A stretch of 64,000 bases of DNA from Amborella trichopoda (GCF_000471905.2 NW_006498220.1:2797693-2861692), one strand, 5' to 3'; shown: positions 46,401 through 58,540, counted from the first letter of the stretch. The notes: generated from the letters alone by a model not told the origin. A program made the numbers and translations.

Positions 46401-46565
46401 GGCCAACCATTCTGAGTAATCGATGGGGGCAATGAACTTCGCCTTGAGCAGTTTGTCGATTTCTTCTTTAATTTTGAGCTCAAGGTGGGTCTTTTGACGT
46501 TAGAGTTTCTGCCTTACAGGCTTTGCCCCTTCGTTGAATATTAGGTGATGTTGCACCAATGTGGG
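43430..46565 (-). pseudogene. E1 pol: RT, RNase H, second RNase H and integrase (Tat type)
   Basis: On the - strand, N to C. RT finger (46480-46182: KIRVCVDYRDLNKACPKDNF); RT palm and connection with FMDGF-type and YVDDILVKS (46070); RNase H of the RT (45699-45298: DKPLFLYMSVKDKTMGAMLG). The second, archaeal-type RNase H is at about 45210-44740 (WELYFDGAKN, NNVAEYKALIVGLENA, then FVDTLASLAS). The integrase zinc finger is near 44480-44360 (HSGVAALAQKI, CLKCQ) and the catalytic core at 44303-43821 has all three acidic residues (GLDIIGVI, ITDNGSN, NGQAEV). A C-terminal KHNWEGPIVITRVY segment ends at 43430. A second RNase H before integrase is diagnostic of the Tat lineage. Frameshifts and stops are many. 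The N-terminal linker is interrupted at 46565 by a solo LTR and continues at 50024. Confidence 0.85.
46561..46565. other. Target-site duplication GTGGG, left copy
   Basis: GTGGG before TGGTTAGG; the right copy is 50024-50028. Removing the insert restores the pol reading DPTLVQHH across the join. Confidence 0.9.
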
Positions 46566-47399
46566 TGGTTAGGTGCTTCGATATCGTGCTCCGAATCCTT
46601 TTTGGATCGAGCGGCATCTGTCTCAGGTTTCGAGGGAAGACCTGGGACATTTTTGAGATCGCTCTCTCAGGAACCCTGTTCAAAGATGAGGGCAGGTATT
46701 ACCAACCAGTGAGAGAGGAATTTAAAGGTGGGTTAGGGATTTACTCGGGCTGACTAGCATGGGCGCCCTCCTAGATCACGAAGAAAGCCTTTCAGTAATA
46801 AAATTGGTTCAGAATCGCCTCCCTTGGTATGTATTCTTCTTGTTTTTTACTTTTCTACAATCACACACATATATGGCAAAGGTTATAAAACAGGTGGGTC
46901 AGACCTCACTGTTTTCCTCTTTGATGAACGTACACAAGCATGCGCGTTCAAAAAGAGGCGGAGAAGAAATACGGGGGAGAGAACAATTTGACTAAGCGGG
47001 AGGATAAGAGCGGTGACTAGGCTGATGGATAATGGGCTAGATGTGGTAGTAAAGAAGGCTCGGTAACTAAGACCAGCTCACAGGATTACTATCAGACGTC
47101 GTTACTAATACCGATTAGCTCGGTATGATGGTCAGTCTCTCGTGGTAATAACACGGGCCAAGTAACCCTGACACAACAACATTACGGCTAGACGACAGAA
47201 CTACCATGAGAGGCTAATCTCATTCCCTCTTAGTCAAATGAAAGTGTAGCAAAATTAAGGCTATGAGGACAGAATAAAAAGAGAAGAAGGGAAAGAAAGA
47301 AGGAGGAAGAAGGAAGGAAGAGCAAGCTATGAAATACGAGAGAATAAAGGAGAGAGAGGGAAGGAAGGTGTAGTCGTGGTTAAGCATTGTCGATTGTGC

Positions 47400-48310
47400 T
47401 TAAAAGGAAGAGAGAGAAAATCAGTTGACACTAAGTCTCACTGACTAGCAAAAGAAGAGAGAGAAAAATAGTCGGTGTTAAGTCTCACCGACTTATAAAA
47501 GAAGAGAGCAAAAACAAGTCGGTGTCAAGTCTCGTCGATTGACAGAAGAAGAGAGAGAAAACCAGTCCACACTAGATCTCACTGACTGATAAAAGAAGAG
47601 AGAGAAAACCAACCGACTCTAGGTCGTATTGACTAACAGAAGAAGAAAGAGAAAACTAGTCAGCCCTAGGTCTCGTCGATAGATAGAAGAAGAGAGAGAA
47701 AACCTGTCGGACTTAGGTCTCGTCGACTGATAGAAGAAGAGAGAGAAATCCAATCGACGTTAGGTCTCACCGGCTAACAGAAGAAGGGAGAGAAAACTAA
47801 TCGGCATTGGTTCTCACCGACTAACAGACGAAGGGAGAGAAAACCAGTCGACACTAGGTCTCATTGATTGATAAAAGAGGAGAGAGAAGAAGAGAGAGTA
47901 AGACCAGTCGATAGAAGAGGAGAGAAAAAACCAGTTGGTGCTAGATTTCACCAACTGACAAAGGAGGGAGAGAGACCAGTCAGTGCTAGGTTTTACCAAT
48001 TGATAGGAGAGGAGAGTGAAAACCAATCGGTGCTAGGTTTCATCCACTGACAAAGGAAGGAGAGAGAAGACCAGTCGGTGCTAGGCTTCACTGACAGACA
48101 GACAAAAGGAGAGAGGAAACCAGTCAGTGTTAGGCTTAACCGATTGATAAGAGAGGAGAAAGAAAACCAATCGACGTTAGGTTTCACCGTTTGATAGAGG
48201 AAGGAGAAAATCAACTTGTGCTAAGCCTAGTCAATTGTGATAGAAGGAGAAAACCATCAAACGATAGGTTTCACCGACTGACAAAGGAAGGAGAAAACCA
48301 ACCAGCGCTA
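47400..48310. repeat. 48-bp hairpin minisatellite in LTR copy C
   Basis: About nineteen units built from GAAGAGAGAGAAAACCAGTCGG, shortened here to its core AAACCAGTCGG, plus TGCTAGGTCTCACCGACTGA. Many units hold an inverted pair AGTCGGTG...CACCGACT separated by 8 bases, for example 47470-47494. The homologous array in copy D is 51190-52095. Copy A lacks it. Confidence 0.85.
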
Positions 48311-48334
48311 AGCCTCGTCAATTGCAAAAGAAGA

Positions 48335-48580
48335 GGATAGATGGAGATACAGATGAGAAGAGAGGAGAGAGAAAGAAGAGAGAGAAAGATATAGAAATGA
48401 GAAGGAGAAAGAGATGAGAAGGGAGGAGGAGAGAGAAAGAGATAGAGATGAGAAGAGAGGAGAGAGAAATAGAGATAGAGATGAGAAGGGAGGAGAGAGA
48501 AAGAAATAGACATGAGAAGAGAGGAGAGAAAAAGAGGGGAGGAAATAGAAAGAGAGGAGGAGAGAAAAATTTACCTGTCC
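48335..48580. repeat. GA-rich tract in LTR copy C
   Basis: Imperfect (GA)n/GAGAAA with AGATGAGAAG interspersed. Its complement gives long Leu/Ser frames that are not genes. Equivalent tracts are at 2060-2150 and 52095-52250. Confidence 0.85.
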
Positions 48581-50023
48581 AAATGGTACCAGCCCTTTTC
48601 ATCTCTCTCCTCTCTTCCTCTCCAAGACGTACTCACAAACTCAAGCAAGAATGGAAATTTTATTGAATCAATCCAAAAATGAACCGAAGGTCTTTACAAT
48701 TTAGCTTTGCATGTATAGAATTGGGTTAAAACATGGGTGTATGCCCAAAAACTAGCTAGAATTGAAGATAATTACAATTTAATTGAATTTAAGAAATTCT
48801 AAAAATGGGTGAAAAAGGATTATTTTGCCCCTGCCTAACAGTGTGTGGAATTCCAGAATAGTCCCTGCTACTGCCCGAGAACTTATGTGATCTTTTGTTG
48901 CTGACTCGAGGTCATTCTGATGCCCGTTTCATCGAAAGACTATTGTTTTCTTATAGGGCTTGTCATGGTAATCATTTTGATACCAACTTCGAGCCATGAA
49001 TCATGTTTCGAACCACGATCATGAAACTTGAACTTTGGATGAATCTTGAAAACTTCATGTCAAACGTGTGTTTGTTTCTTGATGTTTCTTTGTAATTTTT
49101 TCATTGAATCACACTGAGCATGTCATCACGATCCTGTTGCAGCAAACGTAGCTTCATTTCATTTTCGAATGAAGAATTTGTCGTCTTGAGTTTTTGGCCG
49201 CCATCTTAAAGTCCAACAGTCGAAATTTATAGCAGCTTTGACACCTTTGTGTGTGAAATCCAACTGTTCATTATACATGAGGTTCGTATCAGAGATAGCC
49301 TTGAACCTCACGCACATAATGCAGTTGATTTCATGCTGATCGGGGTATGTGAGCGTCCGATCTGGCTGCTCGAACAAGGCATGCTGCTACTGAATTTTCT
49401 GCAACTCCCTACACGTATCAACTAGTTTCATTTAGTTTTTCTCTCTGCTCGGGCATCGTCACGGGACGTACCACATATCAAATTGTTCGTCTTGATGAGA
49501 TGAACACGCTCACCAAATTTGGGAGTGATTCGACTTAGAAAGAGTGAGATATAGGCCCCGAAAGTGACTGCTTATGATTATAAAAACAACCACCTTTAAT
49601 AGTGTTTTGGTGCAGTGAGGCCCCACGGGAATAGTGTGTGACCTACCCCTTTTTAGTCTTTTACCCTTAATTTTATCTTGGAGTGCCCGATTATGCCGAA
49701 ACTTGACCCATATGGGTTTTCAAACGTGCCAGATCTAATGACGGTGGTCCCATGGCTGTTTGACGCACCAAAAGTATAGCTCTAGTTATGGGGTCCATTT
49801 CAAAGTGTTAGAGACTGATTTTGTTGAAATTATTTCTTTGTGTTCACTGCCTTAGACATGTCTGATTACGATGAAACTTAGCAGACGGTCTTTTTTGAAG
49901 TGCTAATGAAGATCCTTACCAATTCTGGGGCCATTTTGAGACTGCGAGAATTTCCACTATTTTGCAGGCTTTATTGACCTGTTTCCTACCAAAGATCAAG
50001 GGGTTGAAAAATACGTTCAAACA

Positions 50024-50418
50024 GTGGGATCTAGCCCTGACATCCTCATATGAGCAGGCCAAGACATAGCGATATTCCTTGGGAAAGGAAATCACATTTT
50101 TCCAGTCCTCATAAGATAAGGAGGTTCCAATCTTAGTTAACCTTGGGTCCTTCTCAATTCCTAGGTTTACGTCAATCGTCTCTTTGATGATAGCCATTGG
50201 GTCACCATCGAACCGCTTCTTGAATTGCTCAGCATGAGAAGTAAGTTCCTCAGGTTGAGAGATTTCATCAGGCTCTTGACTCTCTTGATCTCAATCTTGG
50301 TTGTCTGATTGATCATCTTGGGTATTATGCACCGTTATTGGGCTATCTTGAGTGACCACCATTTTTTTAAATTATTTTTCATTACTATCAGCTTTATCAC
50401 ATTTTGAATTTTCCTTGG
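50024..50418 (-). pseudogene. E1 pol, protease-RT linker
   Basis: The - strand reads DPRLTKIGTSLSYEDWKNVI, then FPKEYRYVLACSYEDV, which match the usual DVFAWSYEDMPGLDP run just before RT in plant gypsy pol. It joins 46565 once the solo LTR is removed. Upstream, from 50410, it is rich in Gln/Asp/Ser. E3 interrupts at 50419, and the rest of E1 lies beyond the window. Confidence 0.85.
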
Positions 50419-53400
50419 TGGTTAGGTGTCTTGATTTCGCCCTTCAGATCCCTGGAGGATCAGTCGGCATAGGTCTCGAGTTTCGGGAGAGACCCGAGAT
50501 GTTTGTGAGATCGCTCTCTCGGGAACCTCATTCAAAAATGGGGGCAGGTGTTACCAACAGGTGAGAGATGAATTTAAAGGTGGGTTTGGGACTTACTCGG
50601 GCTGACTCACATGGGCACCCTCTTAGATCACGAAGAAAGCCCCCCAATGATGAAACTGGTTTGAAATCACCTCCCTTGGCTCGTATTCTTCTTATTTTTT
50701 TCTTTCCTGCAATCACACACATATATGGCAAAGGTTATGAGACACGTGGGTCAAGCCTCACCCTTTTCCTCTTTGATGAACATACGCAAGGATGCATATT
50801 CAAAAAGAAGAAAGAAAGATGCGGGGGGGGGGGGGAAGAATTTGACCAAGTGAGAAGATCAGAGCAGTGACTAGGCTGGTAGATGATTAGCGTAACATGG
50901 TGACGAAATTAGTACGGTAACTGAGATCGGCTCACAAGATCGCTATTAGACGTTGTTGCCAATATTGATTAGCAAAGCATGATGGTCGGTTTGTCGTGGT
51001 AGTAAAGCAGGCCAAGAAAACTTGGCGTAACAACATTACAGCTAAATGACAGGACCGTCATGAGATGCTAACCTTAATCCCTATTGGTCGAATGAGAAAG
51101 TAACCGAGGAATGGTTAAAGAGAAGAAGGAAATAGGTATAAGGAGAGAGAAGAAGGAATGGAGGAGGGAGAAGAAGGAAGAGGTGATGCAGTCGGCGTTA
51201 GACATTATCGACTGGTTCATGAGATGGGAGAGAGAGGATGCAATCAATGCTAGGCTTCGCCGACTGTGTTAGTGATAAGAGAGGAAGGGGACCAACTGAC
51301 GCTAAGTCTCGCCAATTGACAGAAGAAGAGAGGGAAAACCAGTCAGTATTAAGTCTCACCGACTGACAAAAAAGGAGAGAGAAGACCAATTGATGCGAAG
51401 TCTCACCGACTGGTTGAAGAAGAAAGAGAAGACCAACTAGTGTTTGGTCTCATCGACTGATGGAAGAAGAGAGAGAAGATCAATGGGTGCTAGGTCTCCC
51501 TAACTGGTGTAAGAAGAGAGAGAAGACCAACTGATGCTAGGTCTCACAGACTGGTAGAAGAAGAGAGAGGAGACCAACCAACACTAGATCTCATAGATTA
51601 GTAGAAGAAGAGAGAGAAGATCAACCGGTGTTAGGTCTTGCCGACTAGTAGAAGAAGAGAGAGTAGACCAATGGTGCTAGGTCTCACCAACTGGTAGAAG
51701 AAGAGAGAGAAGACCAATAGGCATTAGGTCACACCAGCTGGTAGAAGAAGAGAGAGAAGACCAACCATTGTTAAGTCTCATGGACTGGTAGAAGAAGAGA
51801 GAGAAGACCAATCGATGTTAGGCCTTGTCAGTTGACAGCAGAAGATAAAGAGGACCAACCGGTGCCAGGTCTCGTCGACTGGTATAAGAAGAGAGAAAAT
51901 ACCAATCGGCACTAGGTCTCGTCGATTGGAAGAAGAAGAGAGAGAAGACCAACTGATGCTAGGTCTCATCGATTAGTACAAGAAGAGAGAGAACACCAAC
52001 CAACGCTTAGACCCACCAGTTGACATAAGAAGATAGAGAGGACCAACCGGCACTAGATCTTGCAAGTTGACAGAAGAAGATGGAGGACCAACCGATGGAG
52101 AGAGAGAGAAAGAGAGGGAGAGAGAAAGAGAGAGAGGAGAGAGAATGAGAGCAAGAAAGAGATGAGAGAGAAGAGAGATAAAGAGAGAAGAGATAAAGAG
52201 AGAAGTGAGAGAAAGAGAAAGAAAGAGAGAGAGAGGGGAGAGAGAAAGTTACCTTCCTGAAGAGTATCAACCCTACCCTTCTCTCCTCTCTCTCTCTCTC
52301 CAAGACATACTGATAGGCTCAAGCAATGAATCAAAATTTTTATTGAGTCTTCAAAAAATCAACTGAACACCGAGTGGTCTATTTACAATGAAGAAGTACC
52401 TGTTTATATTGAATTGTGCCCAAACATAGGTGGATTGATTAAAATTAGACTTAATTGCTGAAACTTAAGATTTAATTGAATTAAAAGAAATTCTCAAAAT
52501 GGGTGCAAAAGGACTGTTTTGCCCCTGCATAACAATGTGTGGAATTTCAAAGCAATCCCTACTACTGCCAAAGATCTTGCATGATGTTCCATGGCTGACC
52601 CGAGGGTGTTTTGAGACCAATTTAATCAAAAGATTAATATTTTCTTGTAGGGCTCGGCATGACGATCGTTTTGATACCAACTTCGAGCCATGATCACGAG
52701 ACTTGAAATTTGTTTGAATCTTGGAAACTTTAGATTGATGATGCGCTCATTCTTTAATTTTTTTCTATGCTTTCTTCATCGTAGTGCACTGAGCATGCCA
52801 TCACGATCGCGTGGCAACCAACGTAATGCGATTTGGAGCCCGAACGAAGATTTCACAAGTTTTGAGTTTTAGCCGGAACTTGGAATCAAGCGGTCAAAAT
52901 TTGAGTTACTTTGTCAACTTCGTGCATGAAATAATACCATCCATCATGTATGGGGATCGGACCAATGACAGCCCTAGACCTTACACACACAATGGGTTGG
53001 TTTCGCATCGATCCGTTGCGCGAGGATCGTGGTCTGGTCCATGGAGCGTGGCATGTTGCTGCTGAATTTTTTACAACTTCTTCACGTATCGGCAACGTCT
53101 TTCTAGGTTTTCTCCCTGTTCGCACATCGTCTCGGGGTGTGCCACATATCGAATTGTTTGTCTTGATGAGACAAATACGCTCACCAAATTTGGGATCAAT
53201 CCGACTTAGAACGAGTGAGTTACGGGCTTCCGAAAGTGTCTCCCCATGACTACAAGACAATCCCCTTTATTGGTGTTTTGGTGCAGTGGGGCCACATGGG
53301 AATAGTGTGCGGCCCTTCCTATTTTAATATTTTGCTCTTACCTTTGTTATGGAGTGTCCGAATAAGCCGAAACATGGCCCATAGGGTTTCGGCAGTGTCA

Positions 53401-53691
53401 GATCTAATGGCGGTGGTCCCACAATGATTTGAAACACCAAAAATGTAGTTTCCGTTGTAGGGTCCGTTTCAGGGTGTTCGAGGTCATTTTTTTGAAAATT
53501 GTCCCTTTGTCTTCATTGCCTTATACATGTCGAAATACGAAGAAACTTGGCAGGTGGCCTTTTGGAGTGCTGATGACGATCTCAACCCATTTTGGGGGCA
53601 TTCTAAGACTGTCCAAAATTTTCATTGTTTTGTAGGCTTTATTGACTTGCTTCCTTCCAGGGACCAAGGTGATGAAAAATACGTTCAAACA
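50419..53691 (-). repeat. LTR family 1, copy D (3' LTR of E3)
   Basis: 3273 bp from TGGTTAGGTG to GTTCAAACA, like copy C. It has the hairpin array, GA tract (52095-52250) and conserved U3 block. Unlike copy C it is followed by GCTTGCCTCGCCGA, the same junction as copy A, so it belongs to a full element. The TATA candidate is at 52403-52411 (- strand, AATTCAATATAAACAGG). Confidence 0.85.
51190..52095. repeat. 47-48-bp hairpin minisatellite in LTR copy D
   Basis: About nineteen units of GAAGAGAGAGAAGACCAAC and TGGTGCTAGGTCTCACCGACTG. It is the same family as 47400-48310, but most units now start ACCAACYGRTGCTAGG and the inverted pair is often imperfect. Confidence 0.85.
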
Positions 53692-53705
53692 GCTTGCCTC
53701 GCCGA
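53692..53705 (-). other. Polypurine tract before the E3 3' LTR
   Basis: The - strand reads TCGGCGAGGCAAGC against TGTTTGAACG. Confidence 0.6.
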
Positions 53706-54704
53706 ATGTTGTGCTTCAAGAGAAGCAAGAAGGACAATCTTTTGAAATTTTTCTTCAGATTTTACTTTTTTCCTTCCTAACCACAATACCACATGAACAT
53801 CGAAGAGATTCACATAATGGTGTAACAAGGCTGCTCAGACATAGGGATGCATTATTTGTGGGTCCGTCTGTGGTGACTTCAGGGGGAGAAGAGACTTTTT
53901 TGAGGGATCTTATTGAATTCCTCGTCCTCATGCGGGCTGTTTCTGATTCTGAATCTGAGGATTTTGTACGGACCTCGTCAGTCAGAATCAGGCCCATCTG
54001 GCAATTGCGTGCCATGGTGAAGGGCATTGTTCCCATTTGGTCGAGGTTCATTAGTTTGCTTTGGTAGGAATTGTTTGCTGATACACCAAGTTTTCTTTTG
54101 ACGTTCAGAGAACCACTTTGGGTAACCCAGTCGGGGGTAGAGTTAGCCAGTCCCGAAGGTCTGGACTTGTCGGCTAAGCGAGCTGAAGTCTCTGGCAGGT
54201 TCTACCCTTGCTTTGCCAATTTCTTTCATTTGTAGTGTTTTTTTATAGATTGTAATTGTGACCTCGTGAGAATAATGTTCTTCCTCATGAGACTTGTCTT
54301 GCCGTCTTGGCAAGTTTTCTGTCTTTCAAGTCCTTTTGCAACTAGGCTTAGATTGTCGGAATCTTTTCCTTGAAGCTCATATTTTTTGATCCTTGGTATT
54401 ATGCCACCCGGGATTTTATTCTTTTGAGTGAGGGCTGAAGCGGCTTCTTGAGACGAGTGCTGCATTAACCTGTTTATTGATTCAAACATCCTTTGCAGAT
54501 TTTCGCTTGAGCTTAGGAAGCAGCGCTGTAGAGAGGGTTTTCACCAACTTCTTTTTATTTGGGGCTCTTTTACCCATGACCTTTCGGCCATGTCCACCTT
54601 TTTTGTCCATTTTTACTCACGATGCCCTTTCGTGTTTTCACCACGCCCAGTTTTGTTTTTTGTTTTTTGTTTAAGATCATTCCTCCTGGACCTGTACGAA
54701 ACAG
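53706..54704 (-). other. E3 3' region next to the LTR, no gene
   Basis: It aligns in parts with 3593-4794 of E2 (start, and CTCTTTTACCCATGA at 54560), but lacks the 46-bp class array found there. A + strand frame at 53642-54067 is open for 141 codons, but it starts inside the LTR and shows no domain. Confidence 0.5.
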
Positions 54705-56130
54705 TTTAACGTTATGCGGCCTGGACATGCACTATGGTTTAAGGTCATACAGCTGGACCGTAATGGTGATGGATGAGAGTCTATGAAGGCCTTGGAGTGA
54801 GTATTGTGGTGGTTTGGCTCACATGGGGAGATGGCTCGAGGCTACCTATGAGAGATGGACGATATATGAAATGTGAGTGGATGATGGTGACCCACTAACT
54901 TACAACGAGTATGGATGGCAGGATGGTTCACCATTTTTTGAGCATGGGTAAGACTCACTGAGGAATGATGTAGTATGATGAAAGGAATGAACTCACTGGG
55001 GAGGTAATGAAGGTGGTGCGTACACACTAACATGTAAGTCAGAGAAGGAATGCGTGAAAGTGCATGAAAAGGCGTGTGCGCGTATGTGGTGGCGAGTTTA
55101 TGGTCATGACTCTAGGACTTGCGCGAAGCAGTTAATCATCATACGGCTAAGACGTGTACTATGGTTTAGGGTCATATAGCTGGACCGTGGTTATGTAGTT
55201 TAAAGTCATACAACTAGGACCATGCGGTTTAAGGATGCGCAACTAGACCTCCGCTACAGTTTAAAGTCATACAGTTCGGACCAAGGTGCTGAGCCTTTTA
55301 TCTTCATGTGGCTAGGACATGTACTATGATTTAAGGTCATACAGCTGGACCATGGTTATACAGTTTAAAGTCACACAACTAGAACCATGCTGATTAAGGT
55401 CGTGCAACTAGACCTCCGCTATAGTTTAAGGTCATAAAGTTCGATGGTGTTGAGCCTTTTATCGTCATGTGGCAAGGATGTGTACCATGGTTTAAAGTCA
55501 TACAGCTGGACTGTGGTTATGTAGTTTAAAGTCATACAACTAGGACCATGCATTTTAAGGTCATGCAACTAGACCTATACTACAGTTTAACGTCCTGTAG
55601 TTCAGACCATGGTGCTGAGCCTTTTATCGTCATGGGGCTAGGACGTGTACCATGGTTTAAGGTCATACAACTGGACCACGGTTTTGTAGTTTAAAGTCAT
55701 ACAACTAGGACTATGCAGTTTAAGATCGTGCAACTAGACCTCCGCTACAGTTTAAGGTCATATAGTTCGAACTATGGTGCTGAGCAGTTTAGGGTCTTGC
55801 AGTATGGACCGAGGCTGAGCAGTTTAGGGTCATGCAGTATGGATCGAGGCTAAGCAATTTAGGGTCATGCAGTATGGACCGTGCCTAAGCAGTTTTAGGG
55901 TCATCCAGTATGGACCGAGACTGAGCAGTTTAGGGTCGTGCAGTATGGATCGAGAATGAGCAAGTTAGGATCATGCAACATGGACCGTGGCTGAGCAGTT
56001 TAGGGTCATGCAGTATGGACCTAAGCTGAGCAGTTTAGGGTCATGTAGTATGGTCCGAGGATGAGCAATTTAGGGTCATGCAGTATGGACTGAGATTGAG
56101 CAGTTTAGGGTCGTGCATCTAGACCATTGT
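54705..56130 (+). repeat. GTTTAAGGTCAT satellite upstream of the E3 antisense promoter
   Basis: The main block is 55130-55780, with a higher-order unit of about 170 bp that ends in GTGCTGAGCCTTTTATCGTCATG. It is followed by 55780-56110, a simple 33-34-bp array GAGCAGTTTAGGGTCATGCA-GTATGGACC of about ten copies. The family is shared with E2 and E5. Confidence 0.85.
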
Positions 56131-57142
56131 GTAGGTTGCCATGTAGGTGGAGCTTCATAGGGAATAGGTCTATGGATGGTAATCCGACTCCCTGAGGATT
56201 AAATGGCTAAGATTATTCACAACCTGAGGGCTTAGATGGAAATGGTGGCCTGATGAAGGATGACTAGCAGAAGTGGACCTCGATGTGGTTTTTAAAGGGG
56301 GGAAGCGTACTCTCTGAGTGAAAGAGGAGTCCCTAAAATAGGTAACCCGACTCCTTGGGGTAAGGTAGCTTAGTGTGAAGTTGACCCACTGGGGATTGGG
56401 GAAGTTAGAATGACCCTAACTTCATTGGGGATGATGGGCTGTAGTACGGGTGTGACTCCTAGTGGGGGATGAGGGACAGCTCCTAACTTCATTGGGGAAG
56501 TCACAGTTTAGGTGCTATGTGCAAGTCCACTAAGGATGACATATCCTGGCTTGGGTACAACTCCACTAGGGATGGTGGTAGGGCATTCATTGCTTGAAAT
56601 ACGGTCGGCGCCATGTGTAGTGATGATGGTTTATTATGAATACTTAACCAGCGCTGAGTTCTCTCAACACAACCGGTGCTATTCAGCTGACATTGTGAAT
56701 GACCTGTGGTATTATTTGGAGACAACCGGTGATGAGTTAACTGATCCTGGGGGCATTTTAGAGACTCACCCGGCATTAAGTCAACCAACACTAGGGTCAT
56801 ATTTGGAAACACACTCGGTGCTAAGTCAACTAGTGCTAAGGTTGTATTTGGAAACACACCCAACACCAAATCAACTGGTGCTAAGGTTGTATTTGGAAAC
56901 ACACCCAGTGTCAAGTTAACCGACGCTAAGGTTGTATTTGGAAACACACCTGGCACTAAGTCAACCGGTGCTAGGGTTGTTTGGAAATTTACCCGACGCT
57001 GCGTCAACAGGCACTGGGGATGGAATGATGAGAGTTACCTCGGGCCTTGTGTCGAAGCTTGGCCTGACTCATTTTCGCTTGGTTTTCCTTTGACGCAACT
57101 GGTATTTCGAGTTTGTGAAGGGCTTTATAGGGCAGTGTAGTC
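56131..57142 (+). other. Upstream region of the E3 antisense promoter with a 57-bp class array (56740-57010)
   Basis: GACTCC(C/T)(T/A)GAGG-type phrases (56190-56480) match E2 5580-5990. From 56740 to 57010 five rough copies of GTATTTGGAAACACACCC, GGTGCTAAGTCAAC and TGGTGCTAAG occur. No gene is seen. Confidence 0.65.
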
Positions 57143-57150
57143 TATATAAG
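57143..57150 (+). promoter_or_regulatory. TATA box of the E3 antisense promoter
   Basis: TATATAAG in AGTCTATATAAGGGGGTAAA, followed by CCCCGTTTTCCC. It is in the same setting as 7135. It points toward the 3' end of E3 pol, about 1.7 kb away. Confidence 0.75.
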
Positions 57151-58540
57151 GGGGTAAAACCCCGTTTTCCCTTTTTTTTTCACCAAGGGTAAAAGCTTAA
57201 GAAAGTTTTCTTTAATCATGAGGAGAGAGTGCTCAGTTGAAGTTTCCAGTGAGCAGTGGGATTTCAGCAATAGTCTCTGTAGGGAAGGTTCTTTGGCAGG
57301 CAGCAGGATTTCAACAAGGGTTTTCAGAGCATTAACCTTGAAGAGGGAACGCTCGGTTGAAGTTTCTAGTGAGCAGTCGGACTTCAACAACAGTCTCTGC
57401 AGGGAAGGTTCTTCGGCAGGCAGCTGGATTCCGATAAGGGAGAAGGCCTTCGATGTGCAGACTTTGCCCAGAAATTGGCGAAGTTGCAGAGAGAGTAGCA
57501 TGGAAAGGAGAGTCCTCCGGGAAGTTTTCCACGAAAGGGCAGGAACTATGGTTGTTGTTTTCTTTGTTGGTAGAAAATATGGGAAACATAGCAACGAGAA
57601 TTTCCGTGCATCCTAGGAATTTACCAGGGATTTTTAAGGGGTTTCCTAGTGGTTGTGGTTGCTTTCCGACACCACTCGTAGTGTTTCAGAAGTTTCTGAC
57701 ACTTTCAAGAGGTTTACCAGGGTTATCTCCAGTTTTCGACATTGTTAGTGGTGTCAAAGACGTTTCCAAGTGAGGTTTTGGTGAAGTCTATGCCAAAAAG
57801 ATAGGCGGGAAGATTTTCCTGTGAGTTTTCGGTAGTGTGCGAGCAATTTCGGAAGAAGGCGAACGGTCGTAGGAGGTGGGCCATATGTCTGCAGGCGGTG
57901 AACCATTGAGAGGAAGGCATACAGTTGCTGAAGGCATGGTGATAGGTGGCCTTCATCCTTAAAATTTGTGTTACCATTTAGGAGGTGCAAAAACTTAAGT
58001 TTCGAGAATCGAGGAGTCTCGAGAAGCGAACAGTCACGACAGAGCCAATGCTTACAGAGATGCAACTGGCGTTGAGGCAACCGGTGCTGATGGTTTGGAG
58101 TGTCGATACAATCGGAGCTGACCCCCAAGCAAATCAGTTGGCGCTAGGAGCTTGGCATGCAACCGGGGCTGGCTTCTAGAGGACCCAGCTGGCGCTGGCT
58201 TTAATCAACGCTCGTCAGCACGTGCGGCTTCTCACGATGCGAAGAAAGATGCTCGCGTATGTCAGTAAGTCACTTGCGGGGTTCACGACACTCGGCAATG
58301 AGCTACGTACGACGATGTTCATGGGCTGACAAAAAGTGGCGAAGGATGGGGCGTGGCTTGTGGTACCTGTTGGAAGCCAAATCCTCTAGAATAACAGTGA
58401 GGTCCATGTTGTTATGTGGAAGGGCATCCACTGTAAACATGACATGCTTTTCGTCATAGGCAAGCTCCTTATCAGGGCAGCCCATCTTGTATGTTTGATA
58501 TACACGTCGAATGGTTCCTACATCGTATGTTCGACGTACA
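57151..58540 (+). other. E3 antisense leader region, no clear ORF
   Basis: It contains an approximate 120-bp tandem duplication (57225-57320 and 57345-57440: GTTGAAGTTTC, GTGAGCAGT, GGGAAGGTTCTT). A + frame open for 132 codons (57218-57616) spans both copies but has no domain. From 58060 to 58200 the motif CAACCGGTGCT and variants recur. The PMD gene found behind this promoter in E5 is absent. Confidence 0.55.

Larger units (their letters stand above)
46566..50023 (-). mobile_element. Solo LTR of family 1 (copy C) in E1 pol
   Basis: 3458 bp from TGGTTAGGTG to GTTCAAACA, flanked by GTGGG. It holds the family-1 3' block (46566-47000), a hairpin minisatellite (47400-48310), a GA-rich tract (48335-48580) and the conserved U3 block (48780-50023). 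No internal genes are present, so it is a solo LTR. It is the same family as the LTRs of E2 and E3. A TATA candidate on the - strand lies at 48709-48716. Confidence 0.9.

Noticed and set aside
48271-48602. Ser/Leu-rich - strand frames, also at 52007-52334
   Set aside because: They are translations of the GA-rich simple-sequence tract, with no start context or conserved domain.
53642-54067. 141-codon + strand frame
   Set aside because: It begins within the LTR, has no domain, and the matching E2 region does not keep it open.
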